A DNA stretch of 41,272 nucleotides from Bacteroidetes bacterium UBA1860 (GCA_002338335.1 DDIC01000039.1:1-41272), one strand, 5' to 3'; counted from the first letter of the stretch, positions 31,755-41,043 are shown. The notes: generated by a model from the letters alone, not told the origin. Made by a program: numbers and translations.

Positions 31755-33089
31755 ATGAAACAGTATTTGACCATTTTGGCCCTGGTGGCCACGCTTTGGT
31801 TCACAGCCTGCACCACCGAGCCGACATCCACCCAAGAGGCCACTTCATGGCATGAAAACGCTACGATTTATGAGGTGAATGTGAGACAATATACTCAAGA
31901 AGGGACGTTTGATGCCTTTGGTGAGCATGTTCCAACCTTAGCAGAGATGGGTGTTGAGATATTGTGGTTTATGCCGATTCATCCCATTGGTGAAAAAAAC
32001 CGTAAAGGTCCCTTGGGTAGCTACTATTCTGTAAAGGATTACAAAGGAGTCAACTCAGAATTTGGCACCAACGAAGACTTTAAAGAGTTGGTAGACCTAA
32101 TTCATGCCAATAACATGAAGGTGATTTTGGATTGGGTGCCAAATCATACGGCGTGGGATCACCCTTGGACCGAAACCAACCCAGAGTATTATACACTGAC
32201 CGAGGATGGGGACTTTATGCCTCCAGTTCCTGATTGGTCGGATGTGATTGATCTTAATTTTGATAATGCTGAGATGCGCGAAGAGATGATCCAAGCTATG
32301 GAGTATTGGGTCTCAGAGTTTGACGTGGATGGTTATCGTGTGGATGTTGCCCATTCTGTTCCAACCGACTTTCATGAAGAGGTTCGTGAAAGATTGGACA
32401 AAATTAAGCCCGTCTTTATGCTGGCTGAAGCTGAAGTTGTAGAACATCATTACGAAGCTTTTGATATGTCCTATGCGTGGAATTTCAATTCTGTAATTTA
32501 TCATGTAGGGCAAGGAGATTCGGCTGTTTCATCGATTCACCGGGCAATGGAAAAAGAGATGGAAACCTTCCCACGTGACGCCTATCGTATGTTTTTTACG
32601 ACCAATCATGATGAAAATTCATGGAAAGGGTCTGATGTAGAACTCTATGGTGACAATGTGGAGGCCTTCTCGGTTCTAACCTCAACCATTTATGGCATGC
32701 CACTCGTCTACTCGGGGCAAGAATCTTTGTATGAAAATAGACTCGAATTCTTCGACCGTGATCCGATTGATTGGAAAGACTATCCGCTTCAAGACTTCTT
32801 CACGATGCTCTTGACGCTCAATCAGAAGAATACCGCATTATGGAATGGCGAAATTGGCGGACCTTATGAGTACCTCGATCACAATGATGAAACAGGTTAC
32901 TTTGCATACCGACGGGCGAATGATGCCAATGAGGTCGTTGTGTTCCTGAATTTTGGGGATGAACCACTCAATAATGTGAACCACACGTTTGACGGTGAAT
33001 TTGTGAATGTGGCAACCCAGGAATCCGTGACGGGTGAGTCTACCATGACATTGCCAGCCAATGGCTGGGCGATTTATTCTAGGTCCTAA
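31755..33089 (+). CDS. Alpha-amylase family (GH13) lipoprotein
   Basis: The 444-residue protein begins with a lipoprotein-like signal (MKQYLTILALVATLWFTAC, with C19 the likely lipid-modified residue). GH13 conserved regions: I in DWVPNHTAWDH, II in DGYRVDVAH with nucleophile D197, III near FMLAEAEV with acid E225, and IV in TTNHDENSW with D286. A short all-beta C-terminal domain ends the protein. It should hydrolyse or transglycosylate alpha-glucans, probably at the periplasmic or outer-membrane face. The GH13 subfamily and product cannot be named from sequence. It is not linked to the glycogen genes at 14200-17022. The lipobox has F at -3, which is atypical. Confidence 0.88.
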   Translation: MKQYLTILALVATLWFTACTTEPTSTQEATSWHENATIYEVNVRQYTQEGTFDAFGEHVPTLAEMGVEILWFMPIHPIGEKNRKGPLGSYYSVKDYKGVNSEFGTNEDFKELVDLIHANNMKVILDWVPNHTAWDHPWTETNPEYYTLTEDGDFMPPVPDWSDVIDLNFDNAEMREEMIQAMEYWVSEFDVDGYRVDVAHSVPTDFHEEVRERLDKIKPVFMLAEAEVVEHHYEAFDMSYAWNFNSVIYHVGQGDSAVSSIHRAMEKEMETFPRDAYRMFFTTNHDENSWKGSDVELYGDNVEAFSVLTSTIYGMPLVYSGQESLYENRLEFFDRDPIDWKDYPLQDFFTMLLTLNQKNTALWNGEIGGPYEYLDHNDETGYFAYRRANDANEVVVFLNFGDEPLNNVNHTFDGEFVNVATQESVTGESTMTLPANGWAIYSRS

Positions 33090-33109
33090 GTGATTAATGA
33101 GCTAAGTCA

Positions 33110-33661
33110 TTGAGAATTGACCCGAAGTATTTCCCTCGGTTTATGTTCTTTGTGGCAGCGATATCGTTCGTTGCCATCACTTGGAGTACCATTGCATATC
33201 AGGATCGTCGTCTATCAGCCTTTGAGGAAGCGTTACCCTCAAGGCTACAAGAATTTTCCTTGGACTCATTGTCCCGATTTGATGATGGGGAACCCATCTC
33301 ATTAACTGAATCGAGTTGGGTTCAATCCCCCCAATACCCCATAACCCTTGTGTTTTGGGCGCCTTGGAGTGGTGAGTCCATCGAGGTACTTAGACAAGAA
33401 GCTCTCTCATACAGGTCAGTCTTGATTGCCCTTGCCGTGAAGGATTCCAAGGAGAATGTGCAGAATGTTCTAGATAATATCGATTCGGAGCGACCAAGTA
33501 GATCAATGATCTCATATGACGGCACTCCATTGTACCAGGCGTGGGAATTACCGGGTGTGCCAACGGTCATCCATCTAGAGTCGTCCACCAAAGGAGTCTT
33601 TGTGGTAGGTACAAGGCGTGACTCTGTTGCATTCACCCTGCCTGTAGCCTTTTCATTATGA
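33110..33661 (+). CDS. Thioredoxin-fold (TlpA/ResA-like) protein lacking the CXXC cysteines
   Basis: The 183-residue protein has one N-terminal membrane helix (FMFFVAAISFVAITWSTIAY) and then a thioredoxin-like domain. ITLVFWAPWSGESIEVLRQE at residues 78-97 aligns with the TlpA/ResA motif vFWAtWCGPCr, but both cysteines are replaced (S87 and S90). A later VPTVIHL at about residue 149 matches the cis-proline loop, GVPT. It is therefore probably redox-inactive, acting as a binding or scaffold protein, or is decaying. It begins at TTG 33110; ATG 33143 is the alternative. Its stop overlaps the pabC-like ATG by 4 bp (ATGA), which suggests translational coupling and argues against simple decay. Confidence 0.75.
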   Translation: MRIDPKYFPRFMFFVAAISFVAITWSTIAYQDRRLSAFEEALPSRLQEFSLDSLSRFDDGEPISLTESSWVQSPQYPITLVFWAPWSGESIEVLRQEALSYRSVLIALAVKDSKENVQNVLDNIDSERPSRSMISYDGTPLYQAWELPGVPTVIHLESSTKGVFVVGTRRDSVAFTLPVAFSL

Positions 33662-34488
33662 GCGTCTATATAGATCATGTAGGGGTCACGGAACACGCAC
33701 CACTTGAGCTCGTTCAATCACTTCAGTATGGAGAAGGGGCATTTGAGACGATACGAGTGGATGCTAAACAAGGTATTGAATGGTGTGATGCCCATTGGGC
33801 TCGGTGGGTGGAGGGTGTGAACTACCTTGGTATTGATGTGGAATCTAAAGTGAAGATGGAGGATTGGATTCACGCCATAGAGGTGCTTGCAATGAATCTA
33901 GGCTTTACATCGGATTGGATGATCGCTCGACCTCAAGGTCTTATTACATCAGAGGGAGACTTCAGGTGGTGGATTCAATGGTCTGAAGGGGTGAAATGGC
34001 AACATCCGTTGCACATTGGACGAGTCCCAACGGTTCCATTGCCCGATGAGAATAAGCCTGCCTCTTTGAAGCTTAATATGATGAGCTATTATCGCTCCGC
34101 TGAAAGACTTGCGAGGTCTCAAGGTTGGGACCACCCTGTGCTTTGCACGAAGGATGGCATGATCTCTGAGAGCTCACGGGCAAATCTATTCTGGATCAAG
34201 GGTGCTCAGATCTTTACACCTTCTACGAAATGTATCCCACTGCATGGTGTGGTGAGATCGGCGTTGATTGATTGGATTCATCCCCAAAAAGACTTCGAAA
34301 TCGTAGAGGTAGAGGCAAAATTTGAGGATTTGCTCGGCGCAGATGGGGTGTTTCTTAGTAATAGCCTTCAGCACTTGGTATGGGTTGATGCAATTGAAGA
34401 TCATGTGTTTACAAAACTGACGCTATTTGACGATTTGACAGACAGGTTCAAGCTTGCCATTCCCTACACGTCAATCACAACAATCTGA
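33658..34488 (+). CDS. pabC: PLP-dependent aminotransferase class IV, probable aminodeoxychorismate lyase
   Basis: The 276-residue fold-type IV PLP enzyme has QYGEGAFETIRV near residue 23 (the usual GDGvFET), the Schiff-base lysine K138 in SLKLNMMSYYRSAER, and the cofactor phosphate motif ISESSRANLFWI at 169-180, then an ending FLSNSLQHLVWVDAI. PabC releases pyruvate from 4-amino-4-deoxychorismate, giving p-aminobenzoate for folate. folC starts 6 bp downstream, which favours PabC over branched-chain (IlvE) or D-amino-acid aminotransferases of the same fold. No pabA/pabB are in the window. It starts inside the stop of the thioredoxin-fold gene. Confidence 0.72.
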   Translation: MSVYIDHVGVTEHAPLELVQSLQYGEGAFETIRVDAKQGIEWCDAHWARWVEGVNYLGIDVESKVKMEDWIHAIEVLAMNLGFTSDWMIARPQGLITSEGDFRWWIQWSEGVKWQHPLHIGRVPTVPLPDENKPASLKLNMMSYYRSAERLARSQGWDHPVLCTKDGMISESSRANLFWIKGAQIFTPSTKCIPLHGVVRSALIDWIHPQKDFEIVEVEAKFEDLLGADGVFLSNSLQHLVWVDAIEDHVFTKLTLFDDLTDRFKLAIPYTSITTI

Positions 34489-34494
34489 GGCAGC

Positions 34495-35769
34495 ATGAGC
34501 GACGTAAAGGTCCCTTTATGGACGTCTATACATGATTTAACCGATTGGTTGAATCAACAACCTATGATGGCTAAGATTGGAGTAGATGCTGTGGAGTTAG
34601 GCCTTGACAAAATGAAGGCCATGCTTACCGAATTAGGCCATCCAGAAGAAGGGATTCCAATGATTCACGTTGCTGGCACCAATGGAAAGGGAACCGTGTG
34701 TCGTTTGGCAGCAGAATTAGCGATGGGAGAGGGGCTGAAGGTGGGGGTGTATACGTCTCCCCATATTTTGCGGGTTCAGGAGCGATGGACATTAAATGGT
34801 GTACCAATACTGGATGAACAGCTATTCAAATTGGCGCGCAGTGCGCATTCAGTAGTGGAGAGCTTTCAACCTACGTTTTTTGAATTCACGACATTGATTG
34901 CCTTTTTAGCTTTCCAGTCTTGGGAAGTTGACATCGCAATCGTCGAGACTGGGCTAGGAGGGCGCTTGGATGCCACCAATGTGATAACCCCAAGGTGCAG
35001 TGTAATCACTTCTATTTCCTATGACCATACCGATATTTTGGGGAACACATTAGAGGAAATAGCCACAGAAAAGGCTGGGATTATAAAGTCGAGGACACCC
35101 GTTGTACTCGGAAATCTGCCAGATGTTGCCAAAAAAAGCATTGTTAGCATTGCTGAACAAAAAGATTCTGAGGTGATAGACGGTCAATGCGCACCCTTGT
35201 TAGAGCTTGAATTCGCCTCAAAATGGGATCGACAAAACCTTCATCTTGCAGGCCTGGCATGTGCTCGTGTTGGAGTATTTGGTCAACCAAACCAAGGAGG
35301 ACCTCTTACATATAATGAGCGACTTGAGGAAGCCTGGCATCAATACCAAACTCGTCAATGGATGGGGGCGCCTTTTATCTCTATAAATTCGAATAAAACC
35401 TGGTATTACGATGGAGCACATAATGAAGAAGCGATTCGTATATGCTTGAATAGATGTCAAATGATTGCTCCACTTTCAGAATGGTCTTTAGTCTATGCAA
35501 CGATGAAAGACAAAGTATCGACCTCTATTTTGGATCAGTTTGATCGTTTCGATTCGTGCTATTTTGTTTCAATGAACCATCCTCGTGCCGCGACTATTGA
35601 GGATAATCCAAGCACGACTCAGTTTACATCCATTCCTGTGGAGGAGATGGCCGAGATACTAGGACCCAAAAAAGAGTCATTAGTAATTTTCACAGGCTCT
35701 TTTTACTTTTATGAAACCTTATACGCTGGGTTTTCGAAGTCATCTCTTCTTTCAATACCAGCGAAATGA
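34495..35769 (+). CDS. folC: Bifunctional folylpolyglutamate/dihydrofolate synthase
   Basis: The 424-residue Mur-ligase-family enzyme has the ATP-binding P-loop HVAGTNGKGTV (GTNGKGT at residues 61-67), the family motif YTSPHILRVQER, the ADVVVLE-type segment IAIVETGLGGRLDATN, and SYDHTDILGNTLEEIATEKA. It adds glutamate residues to folates and, in most bacteria, makes dihydrofolate from dihydropteroate. It follows pabC-like by 6 bp. The C-terminal part carries WYYDGAHNEEA, as expected for the glutamate-ligase domain. ATG 34495 has a GAGGC-like sequence just upstream. Confidence 0.93.
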   Translation: MSDVKVPLWTSIHDLTDWLNQQPMMAKIGVDAVELGLDKMKAMLTELGHPEEGIPMIHVAGTNGKGTVCRLAAELAMGEGLKVGVYTSPHILRVQERWTLNGVPILDEQLFKLARSAHSVVESFQPTFFEFTTLIAFLAFQSWEVDIAIVETGLGGRLDATNVITPRCSVITSISYDHTDILGNTLEEIATEKAGIIKSRTPVVLGNLPDVAKKSIVSIAEQKDSEVIDGQCAPLLELEFASKWDRQNLHLAGLACARVGVFGQPNQGGPLTYNERLEEAWHQYQTRQWMGAPFISINSNKTWYYDGAHNEEAIRICLNRCQMIAPLSEWSLVYATMKDKVSTSILDQFDRFDSCYFVSMNHPRAATIEDNPSTTQFTSIPVEEMAEILGPKKESLVIFTGSFYFYETLYAGFSKSSLLSIPAK

Positions 35770-35818
35770 TTTGAGATAGGGAATTTGGGTCGATCATAAG
35801 CTTCCGCCATCGACCGCC

Positions 35819-37501
35819 ATGTTATTTTATATGTCAGAGAACACCGCTGAAGAACTGAAGCGTCAGTCGCTTACACAATTACGTGCGACAGCTAAATCTT
35901 ACCATATTCGTCGAGTCTCAGGACTACGAAAGGACGATCTTATAGCTGCCATCCTTGAAGCTCAGCAACATCCTGATGTTGCGATATCTGGCGTGCGTCC
36001 GGTTCAGCGTTTTGATTTAACCTCTGATGGGGAGCTAAAATCTGCGGACATGTATGCGGCGGACAAGCATACGGCGAACACGGATGCATCGGACGAGAAG
36101 GAGAACGTTTCAAATGATCGTGAACCCATCGCTCCAACAAAACCGTCTAACGGCTCTACCCTGTATGGGGGTTCACATACGTCGAGTTATCAAAAACCCT
36201 CGCCACAGGATGAGCCTTCTACGACAAGATCGACATCAGGGGCAAAAAAGGATGATCACTCCTCGAGTAAACCCTCCCTTCAAGGGCAATCAGCTCAAAA
36301 GCAACGACCAGCTGAGGATGATGGACTACCATCATCCACGGCTGATACGCTAGAAGAGAGACTAGCTGAGATTACCCCAAAACTTGGCAAATACATTGTC
36401 AATGAAGGGACGCTTGAGATTCTTCCAGATGGCTATGGCTTTTTGCGTAGTGTGAACTACAATTTCAAGCCAAGTCCAGATGATATTTATGTGAGCCAAT
36501 CTCAGGTGAAGCGTTTTAGACTGAAGCAAGGCGATAGCGTGGTTGGGATTGTAAGGCCACCAAAAGTAGGGGAGAGATATTTCGCATTGTTACGTGTAGA
36601 AGCAGTCAATGGGCGTTTTCCTGATACATTGGACGATCGGCGGGACTTTGAAGAATTAATGCCAATTTATCCGAATCAGCGCTATGTGTTGGAGTATGAG
36701 CCCTTAGAAATCTCAACACGATTGATAGACCTGTTTGCACCGTTGGGCAAAGGGCAACGTTCGCTGATCGTCGCCCAACCTAAGACAGGTAAGACGACTA
36801 TTCTTCGCAATATCGCCAATGCTGTCGCTGAGAATCATCCAGAGACGAAGACCATCATTCTGCTTATTGATGAGCGTCCGGAAGAGGTGACGGAGATGCG
36901 TCGTACCGTACGTAATGCCGAGGTAGTTGCCTCAACCTTCGACGAGAAGCCAGAAAATCACATTGGATTGGCTGAAATCATGTTTGAGAAGGCGAAACGT
37001 CTTGTGGAGTGCAAGCATGATGTGCTCATTTTGATGGACTCAATTACCCGCTTATCACGAGCCTACAATGTTTGTGCAAACAACAGTGGTCGTACGATGA
37101 GTGGTGGTGTCGATACGGAAGCTCTCAAAGTGCCCAGACAGCTCTTCAGTTCAGCAAGGAATATCGAAGGGGGTGGCAGTTTAACTATCGTTGCTACAGC
37201 TCTTGTCGAGACGGGATCCAGAATGGATGACGTGATTTTTGAAGAGTTTAAAGGGACAGGGAACATGGAAGTGGTTCTTGATCGTAAACTCTCCGACCGA
37301 CGAATTTATCCTGCTATTGATGTCTTCAAGAGTGGTACCAGACGGGAAGAGCTCTTTGTTCCTGATAGTGAGCGTGAAAAGGTGGTTTTGTTGCGACGTT
37401 ATCTCACCAATCACAATGCCTACGAGGCGATGGATTTCCTCCTTGACAAGATCAAAGGGACGAGAGATAATGAGGAGTTCTTACTCTCCATGAATAAGTA
37501 A
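35819..37501 (+). CDS. rho: Transcription termination factor Rho
   Basis: The 560-residue RNA-dependent ATPase/helicase ends transcription at rut sites. Domains in order: N-terminal Rho_N/SAP-like helix domain (LTQLRATAKSYHIRRVSGLR), a low-complexity polar insert of about residues 60-180, the RNA-binding cold-shock-like fold (TLEILPDGYGFLRSVNYNFK), and the hexameric RecA-like motor with Walker A QPKTGKTT near residue 320 and Walker B ILMDSITRLSRAYN. E. coli Rho has 419 residues; the extra length is the insert, a feature of Bacteroidota Rho. It has an in-frame second ATG at 35831 (MSENTAEELKR) that may be the true start; neither has a clear ribosome site. Confidence 0.95.
   Translation: MLFYMSENTAEELKRQSLTQLRATAKSYHIRRVSGLRKDDLIAAILEAQQHPDVAISGVRPVQRFDLTSDGELKSADMYAADKHTANTDASDEKENVSNDREPIAPTKPSNGSTLYGGSHTSSYQKPSPQDEPSTTRSTSGAKKDDHSSSKPSLQGQSAQKQRPAEDDGLPSSTADTLEERLAEITPKLGKYIVNEGTLEILPDGYGFLRSVNYNFKPSPDDIYVSQSQVKRFRLKQGDSVVGIVRPPKVGERYFALLRVEAVNGRFPDTLDDRRDFEELMPIYPNQRYVLEYEPLEISTRLIDLFAPLGKGQRSLIVAQPKTGKTTILRNIANAVAENHPETKTIILLIDERPEEVTEMRRTVRNAEVVASTFDEKPENHIGLAEIMFEKAKRLVECKHDVLILMDSITRLSRAYNVCANNSGRTMSGGVDTEALKVPRQLFSSARNIEGGGSLTIVATALVETGSRMDDVIFEEFKGTGNMEVVLDRKLSDRRIYPAIDVFKSGTRREELFVPDSEREKVVLLRRYLTNHNAYEAMDFLLDKIKGTRDNEEFLLSMNK
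36041..36100 (+). repeat. 15-bp/5-residue degenerate repeat inside the Rho insert
   Basis: Residues 75-94 of Rho read SADMY-AADKH-TANTD-ASDEK, four five-residue units with a near-constant small residue, A/S and D/N in the first three places. The DNA shows the matching 15-bp period. It lies within the low-complexity linker. Confidence 0.5.
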
Positions 37502-37519
37502 CTCCCCACCGCTCAAATT

Positions 37520-39313
37520 TTACTGAATATCGATTTTCACAGGCCATAAAGCCCATGTTTGACGGCTGATCGCTTTTGGATCTTCCATCATGGGTTGGTT
37601 TAAAACCTCTTGCAGTGGCTCTGGAAGCCATTGAATCGACCATTGAGCCATCATTTGACTACTTGTACCCAAAAGTTCTTCTATGGGGTCTTTGGGTGCA
37701 GGATACCGTTCAATGACGTAGTCCTCTAGTCCAGCTTCATCGGCAAGTGCAGCAAGAGCATCATCAAGGGTGCCAAGCCCGTCCACAAGACCTGCCTCCT
37801 GAGCCATGGAACCGGGCCAGACACGTCCTTGAGCCAGCGCGTGAACCTCATCTCGCGTCATGTTGCGTGATTCAGCTACGACTTCCAAAAAGCGCTCATA
37901 GCCTTGGTTTGTCGCATTTTGAAGTGCTCTTCGCTCAGCTCCCGTCAACGGGCGTGTCATAGTTAAGATGTCGGCATGAGGATCGGTCTGAACCTCACTG
38001 AGCGTAATCCCAAGTCGATCATTCATCAACTCTTCCGCATTAAACATGGTTCTAAAAATACCGATAGACCCTGTAATGGTATTTGGAGAAGCATAGATCT
38101 TTTGTGTTCCTGCTGCAATGTAATATCCGCCAGAGGCTGCAACAGATCCCATGTAGGTATAGATTGGCTTGGTCTCCGAGAATGTTTTGAGGCGGTTCCA
38201 AATCAGTTCGGAAGTGGAGGCTGAGCCACCTGGGCTTTCCACAAAAAGGATTACACCCTTCACATCGTCGTCGTCCTCAAGCTCATCAAGTGTCTTATTT
38301 AAGGCCTCAAAGGTGATCGCATCGTCTGTTTCAAACGGAAAGTCGCTTGGGATGGACGGCATAATGGCACCAGACGCATACACCACAGCGAGCTCATTGT
38401 CCGACGAGTTTTCTTGCAATCCTGCTTCACGACGACTCACTTTGGCATATCGACCAAAGTCAACCAACTCCAAGTCATCTACCTCTTCAATACCGGCTGC
38501 CTCAGCCACCGCTTTGCGGATGTCGTTAGGAAATGCAAGATCATCAATAAGCCCTGCGGCATGACCATCAACCATGCTTCCAGTGTAGAGTTCGTCCATA
38601 AGGTCATCAAGCTCTGCAACGGATAGCCCAGTTTTGAGTGATACTTTGGATAAAAATTCACTTTTGACCTGTGCTAGAAGTGCTTCCCTTTGCTCTCTGT
38701 CAGCAGGGGAGATTTCATCGGTTAACCACTGCTCAACAGCTGATTTATACTTTCCAACGCGAAAGATTTCGGGTTCTACACCAATCTTATCTAGTAATTC
38801 TTGATAATAGCTTAGCTGCATCACAAATCCATTAAACTCAAAATAGGCTTGTGAAGGTGCATAAATCGTTTCTGCTGTGGACGCTAAATAGTAACCCTTC
38901 TCATCAAATCCAAGATCTGTGGTGCTGGCGAGGACAAACTTCCCTGACTCTTCCTTGAACTGTGTCAGTAATCGGTGCGCCTCTTCCAACGCTACCCAAC
39001 TACCACCGATGAACTCGGTTTCAAGCCAAATGCCACTGATTCGTTCATCGATAGCTGCTTTTTCTAGCACGTCGGTCAAGGACTCAATGGATAATGGAAT
39101 ATCACCTTCGTTAAATAAGGCTTCAAATGGATCTTGATCTGCTCTCATGGAGAGGGTGCCACTTAGATCAATTTTGAGAACGGTGTTCTCTTGTATGTAG
39201 GGCTCCGGATCGGAAGAGCTACTGGTCACGATGGCAATCGTCAAGATAAAAAGGAGACCAATCGCCACAAAAAAGGCGAGTAATGAGGCAAAAAATGTGG
39301 ATAAAAAACGCAT
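37520..39313 (-). CDS. sppA: Signal peptide peptidase SppA (67-kDa type)
   Basis: The 597-residue protein has an N-terminal membrane anchor (FFASLLAFFVAIGLLFILTI) and two tandem ClpP-like S49 peptidase domains. The first holds the general-base lysine in RVGKYKSAVEQWL (K near 199) and the second holds the nucleophile serine in GSVAASGGYYIAAG (near residue 392), the E. coli arrangement. It digests cleaved signal peptides left in the inner membrane. An acidic DELEDDDDVKG stretch precedes the second domain. It converges on rho (18 bp) and diverges from the flavoprotein gene. The start MRFLSTFFASL at 39313 is natural. Confidence 0.93.
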   Translation of the reverse strand: MRFLSTFFASLLAFFVAIGLLFILTIAIVTSSSSDPEPYIQENTVLKIDLSGTLSMRADQDPFEALFNEGDIPLSIESLTDVLEKAAIDERISGIWLETEFIGGSWVALEEAHRLLTQFKEESGKFVLASTTDLGFDEKGYYLASTAETIYAPSQAYFEFNGFVMQLSYYQELLDKIGVEPEIFRVGKYKSAVEQWLTDEISPADREQREALLAQVKSEFLSKVSLKTGLSVAELDDLMDELYTGSMVDGHAAGLIDDLAFPNDIRKAVAEAAGIEEVDDLELVDFGRYAKVSRREAGLQENSSDNELAVVYASGAIMPSIPSDFPFETDDAITFEALNKTLDELEDDDDVKGVILFVESPGGSASTSELIWNRLKTFSETKPIYTYMGSVAASGGYYIAAGTQKIYASPNTITGSIGIFRTMFNAEELMNDRLGITLSEVQTDPHADILTMTRPLTGAERRALQNATNQGYERFLEVVAESRNMTRDEVHALAQGRVWPGSMAQEAGLVDGLGTLDDALAALADEAGLEDYVIERYPAPKDPIEELLGTSSQMMAQWSIQWLPEPLQEVLNQPMMEDPKAISRQTWALWPVKIDIQ

Positions 39314-39354
39314 GAGCTTTATGGATAAAACGGTTTCGGTTACAAGAACGTTAT

Positions 39355-39385
39355 CTTATACGAAAGAAACGCCCTTTGGGTTCAA
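39355..39385 (-). promoter_or_regulatory. Possible sppA promoter
   Basis: Reading leftward, TTGAAC (39385-39380) and TATAAG (39360-39355) are 19 bp apart, and sppA begins 42 bp further at 39313. The spacing is long, so support is weak. Confidence 0.25.
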
Positions 39386-39408
39386 AATCCTAGTCAGTAG
39401 ATCTAGCT

Positions 39409-41022
39409 ATGCCATCATCTTCTTCTAAGCGTATCCTTGTTATCGGATCAGGTCATAATGGATTGATTGCGGCCTGTTATTTGGCCAAAGCAGGCCATAA
39501 GGTGACGGTGTTGGAGCGCCGAGAGTCTTTGGGGGGAGCGGTCTGTACGGAAACGCATTTTGAATCGCCGACCCATCCACATGGGTTTAGAATGGATATA
39601 GGATCCTCTGTTCACATTATGATTCATCAGACTGGAATTATTGAGGAACTCGAGCTCGAGAATTACGGGCTTGAGTACATCGATATGGATCCCATGATGA
39701 GCTATCCCATACCGGATGGAAAAGGGGTGATCCATTTTTATAAAGACCTGGAAAGAACCCTTGAGTCGATTGGGCAGGTTAGCCCATCGGATGTGGCAAA
39801 TTATAGAGAGTTCATCACCTTTTGGGAAAAAATTAACAAAGGGGTACTCAAGACGTTTCAGATTCCACCCACCGCAGGGGGCATTGTTGCCGAAATGGCC
39901 AAGGGTCAAATGCGAGATGGCGCAATGTTCAAAAAAGGGGAATCGATGCAGGGCTTGCAAAAAATCCTCGGTAGCTATGGTAAGGTTGTAGAGGATGCCT
40001 TTGACAGTCCATACCTCAAAGCCGCCTTGGTTTGGTTTGCGGCTCAGTCGGGCCCTGTACCTGATGCCCCTGCTACGGGTGATTTTGTGGGTTGGCAATC
40101 CATGCTGCATCAAAGTGGGGCAAAACACCCTAGAGGGGGGAGTGGGATGCTTACACAGGCGATGGCACGTTATTTAGAGGCTCATGGAGGAGAGGTTGTG
40201 TGTGACGCCGAAGTAGATCACATTTTGATTGAAAAGGAGCGAGCTATTGGCGCTGTAACCAAAGATGGACGTGAATTTCGGGCCGATCTTGTCGTGTCTA
40301 ATGCCCACGTTCAAACCACCATGCTTGGGATGGTGGGCAAAGAACATCTAGGGGATCATCTCCTCAAGCGAGTGGAGAATATTCAAGTGGGCAATGGCTT
40401 TGGGATGGTGATTCGTTGTGCGGTTGAAGAGCTACCAGATTACACCGCAGCACCAGGTGATCCTGATATTCACAATGGAATGCAATTGTTGGCCCCATCC
40501 GTGGACTATATGTACCGTGCGGTAGGAGATTACATGAAAGGCAATCCACCTGAGGATCCTGCTGTATTGGCGATGACCTTCTCAAAGATTGACCCGGATG
40601 TTGCCAAAGATGGGTCTCATACACTTTTTGCCTGGGCACAATGGCATCCTTATGAGCTTGCGAATGGCGTCCATTGGGATGACATACGGGAGCGTGAGGC
40701 AGAAAAGATTTATGGAGTGGTGGAGCGATATGCCCCCAATATGAAAGGAAAGCTCATTGATTGGGTGATCCAGTCGCCCTTGGATATTGAGCGAAAACAC
40801 GGGTTACTACGTGGAAATGTCATGCATGTGGAGATGAATTTTGATCAAATGTTTATGTTCCGACCCTTGCCTGAAATGAGTCAATACAAAACTCCGATTA
40901 AAGGTCTCTATTTGGCCAGTGCATCTTGTCATCCAGGAGGGGGTGTGTTTGGTGCTGCTGGCCGCAATGCAGCGAATGTGATCCTTAAAGATATCAAGCC
41001 ATCCTTATTTGGAGGCTCATAA
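39409..41022 (+). CDS. FAD-dependent phytoene desaturase/PYROXD2-like oxidoreductase
   Basis: The 537-residue flavoprotein has an N-terminal FAD-binding Rossmann motif, VIGSGHNGLIAACYLAKAGH (GxGxxG at residues 13-18) with VLERRESLGGAV, and a C-terminal FAD motif with LYLASASCHPGGGVFGAAG and RNAANVIL. This is the CrtI-like amine-oxidase superfamily, and the overall form, including HPGGGVFGAAGRNA, is close to the group containing mammalian PYROXD2 rather than true carotenoid desaturases. No crtB or other carotenoid gene is nearby, so a carotenoid role is not supported. It precedes alr by 21 bp and diverges from sppA. Confidence 0.85.
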   Translation: MPSSSSKRILVIGSGHNGLIAACYLAKAGHKVTVLERRESLGGAVCTETHFESPTHPHGFRMDIGSSVHIMIHQTGIIEELELENYGLEYIDMDPMMSYPIPDGKGVIHFYKDLERTLESIGQVSPSDVANYREFITFWEKINKGVLKTFQIPPTAGGIVAEMAKGQMRDGAMFKKGESMQGLQKILGSYGKVVEDAFDSPYLKAALVWFAAQSGPVPDAPATGDFVGWQSMLHQSGAKHPRGGSGMLTQAMARYLEAHGGEVVCDAEVDHILIEKERAIGAVTKDGREFRADLVVSNAHVQTTMLGMVGKEHLGDHLLKRVENIQVGNGFGMVIRCAVEELPDYTAAPGDPDIHNGMQLLAPSVDYMYRAVGDYMKGNPPEDPAVLAMTFSKIDPDVAKDGSHTLFAWAQWHPYELANGVHWDDIREREAEKIYGVVERYAPNMKGKLIDWVIQSPLDIERKHGLLRGNVMHVEMNFDQMFMFRPLPEMSQYKTPIKGLYLASASCHPGGGVFGAAGRNAANVILKDIKPSLFGGS

Positions 41023-41043
41023 AACACCTCTTGGGTGACGTTC

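Noticed and set aside
36041..36100. Short-period repeat as a CRISPR or mobile element
   Set aside because: It is an in-frame 15-bp coding repeat within Rho with no spacers or terminal repeats.
39448..40128. A 226-codon minus-strand open frame opposite the flavoprotein gene
   Set aside because: It lies wholly within a well-supported gene with FAD motifs; its translation is cysteine-, histidine- and arginine-rich with no domain.
39409..41022. Carotenoid biosynthesis locus
   Set aside because: No crtB, crtY or related gene adjoins it and the C-terminal form is closer to PYROXD2-type oxidoreductases.
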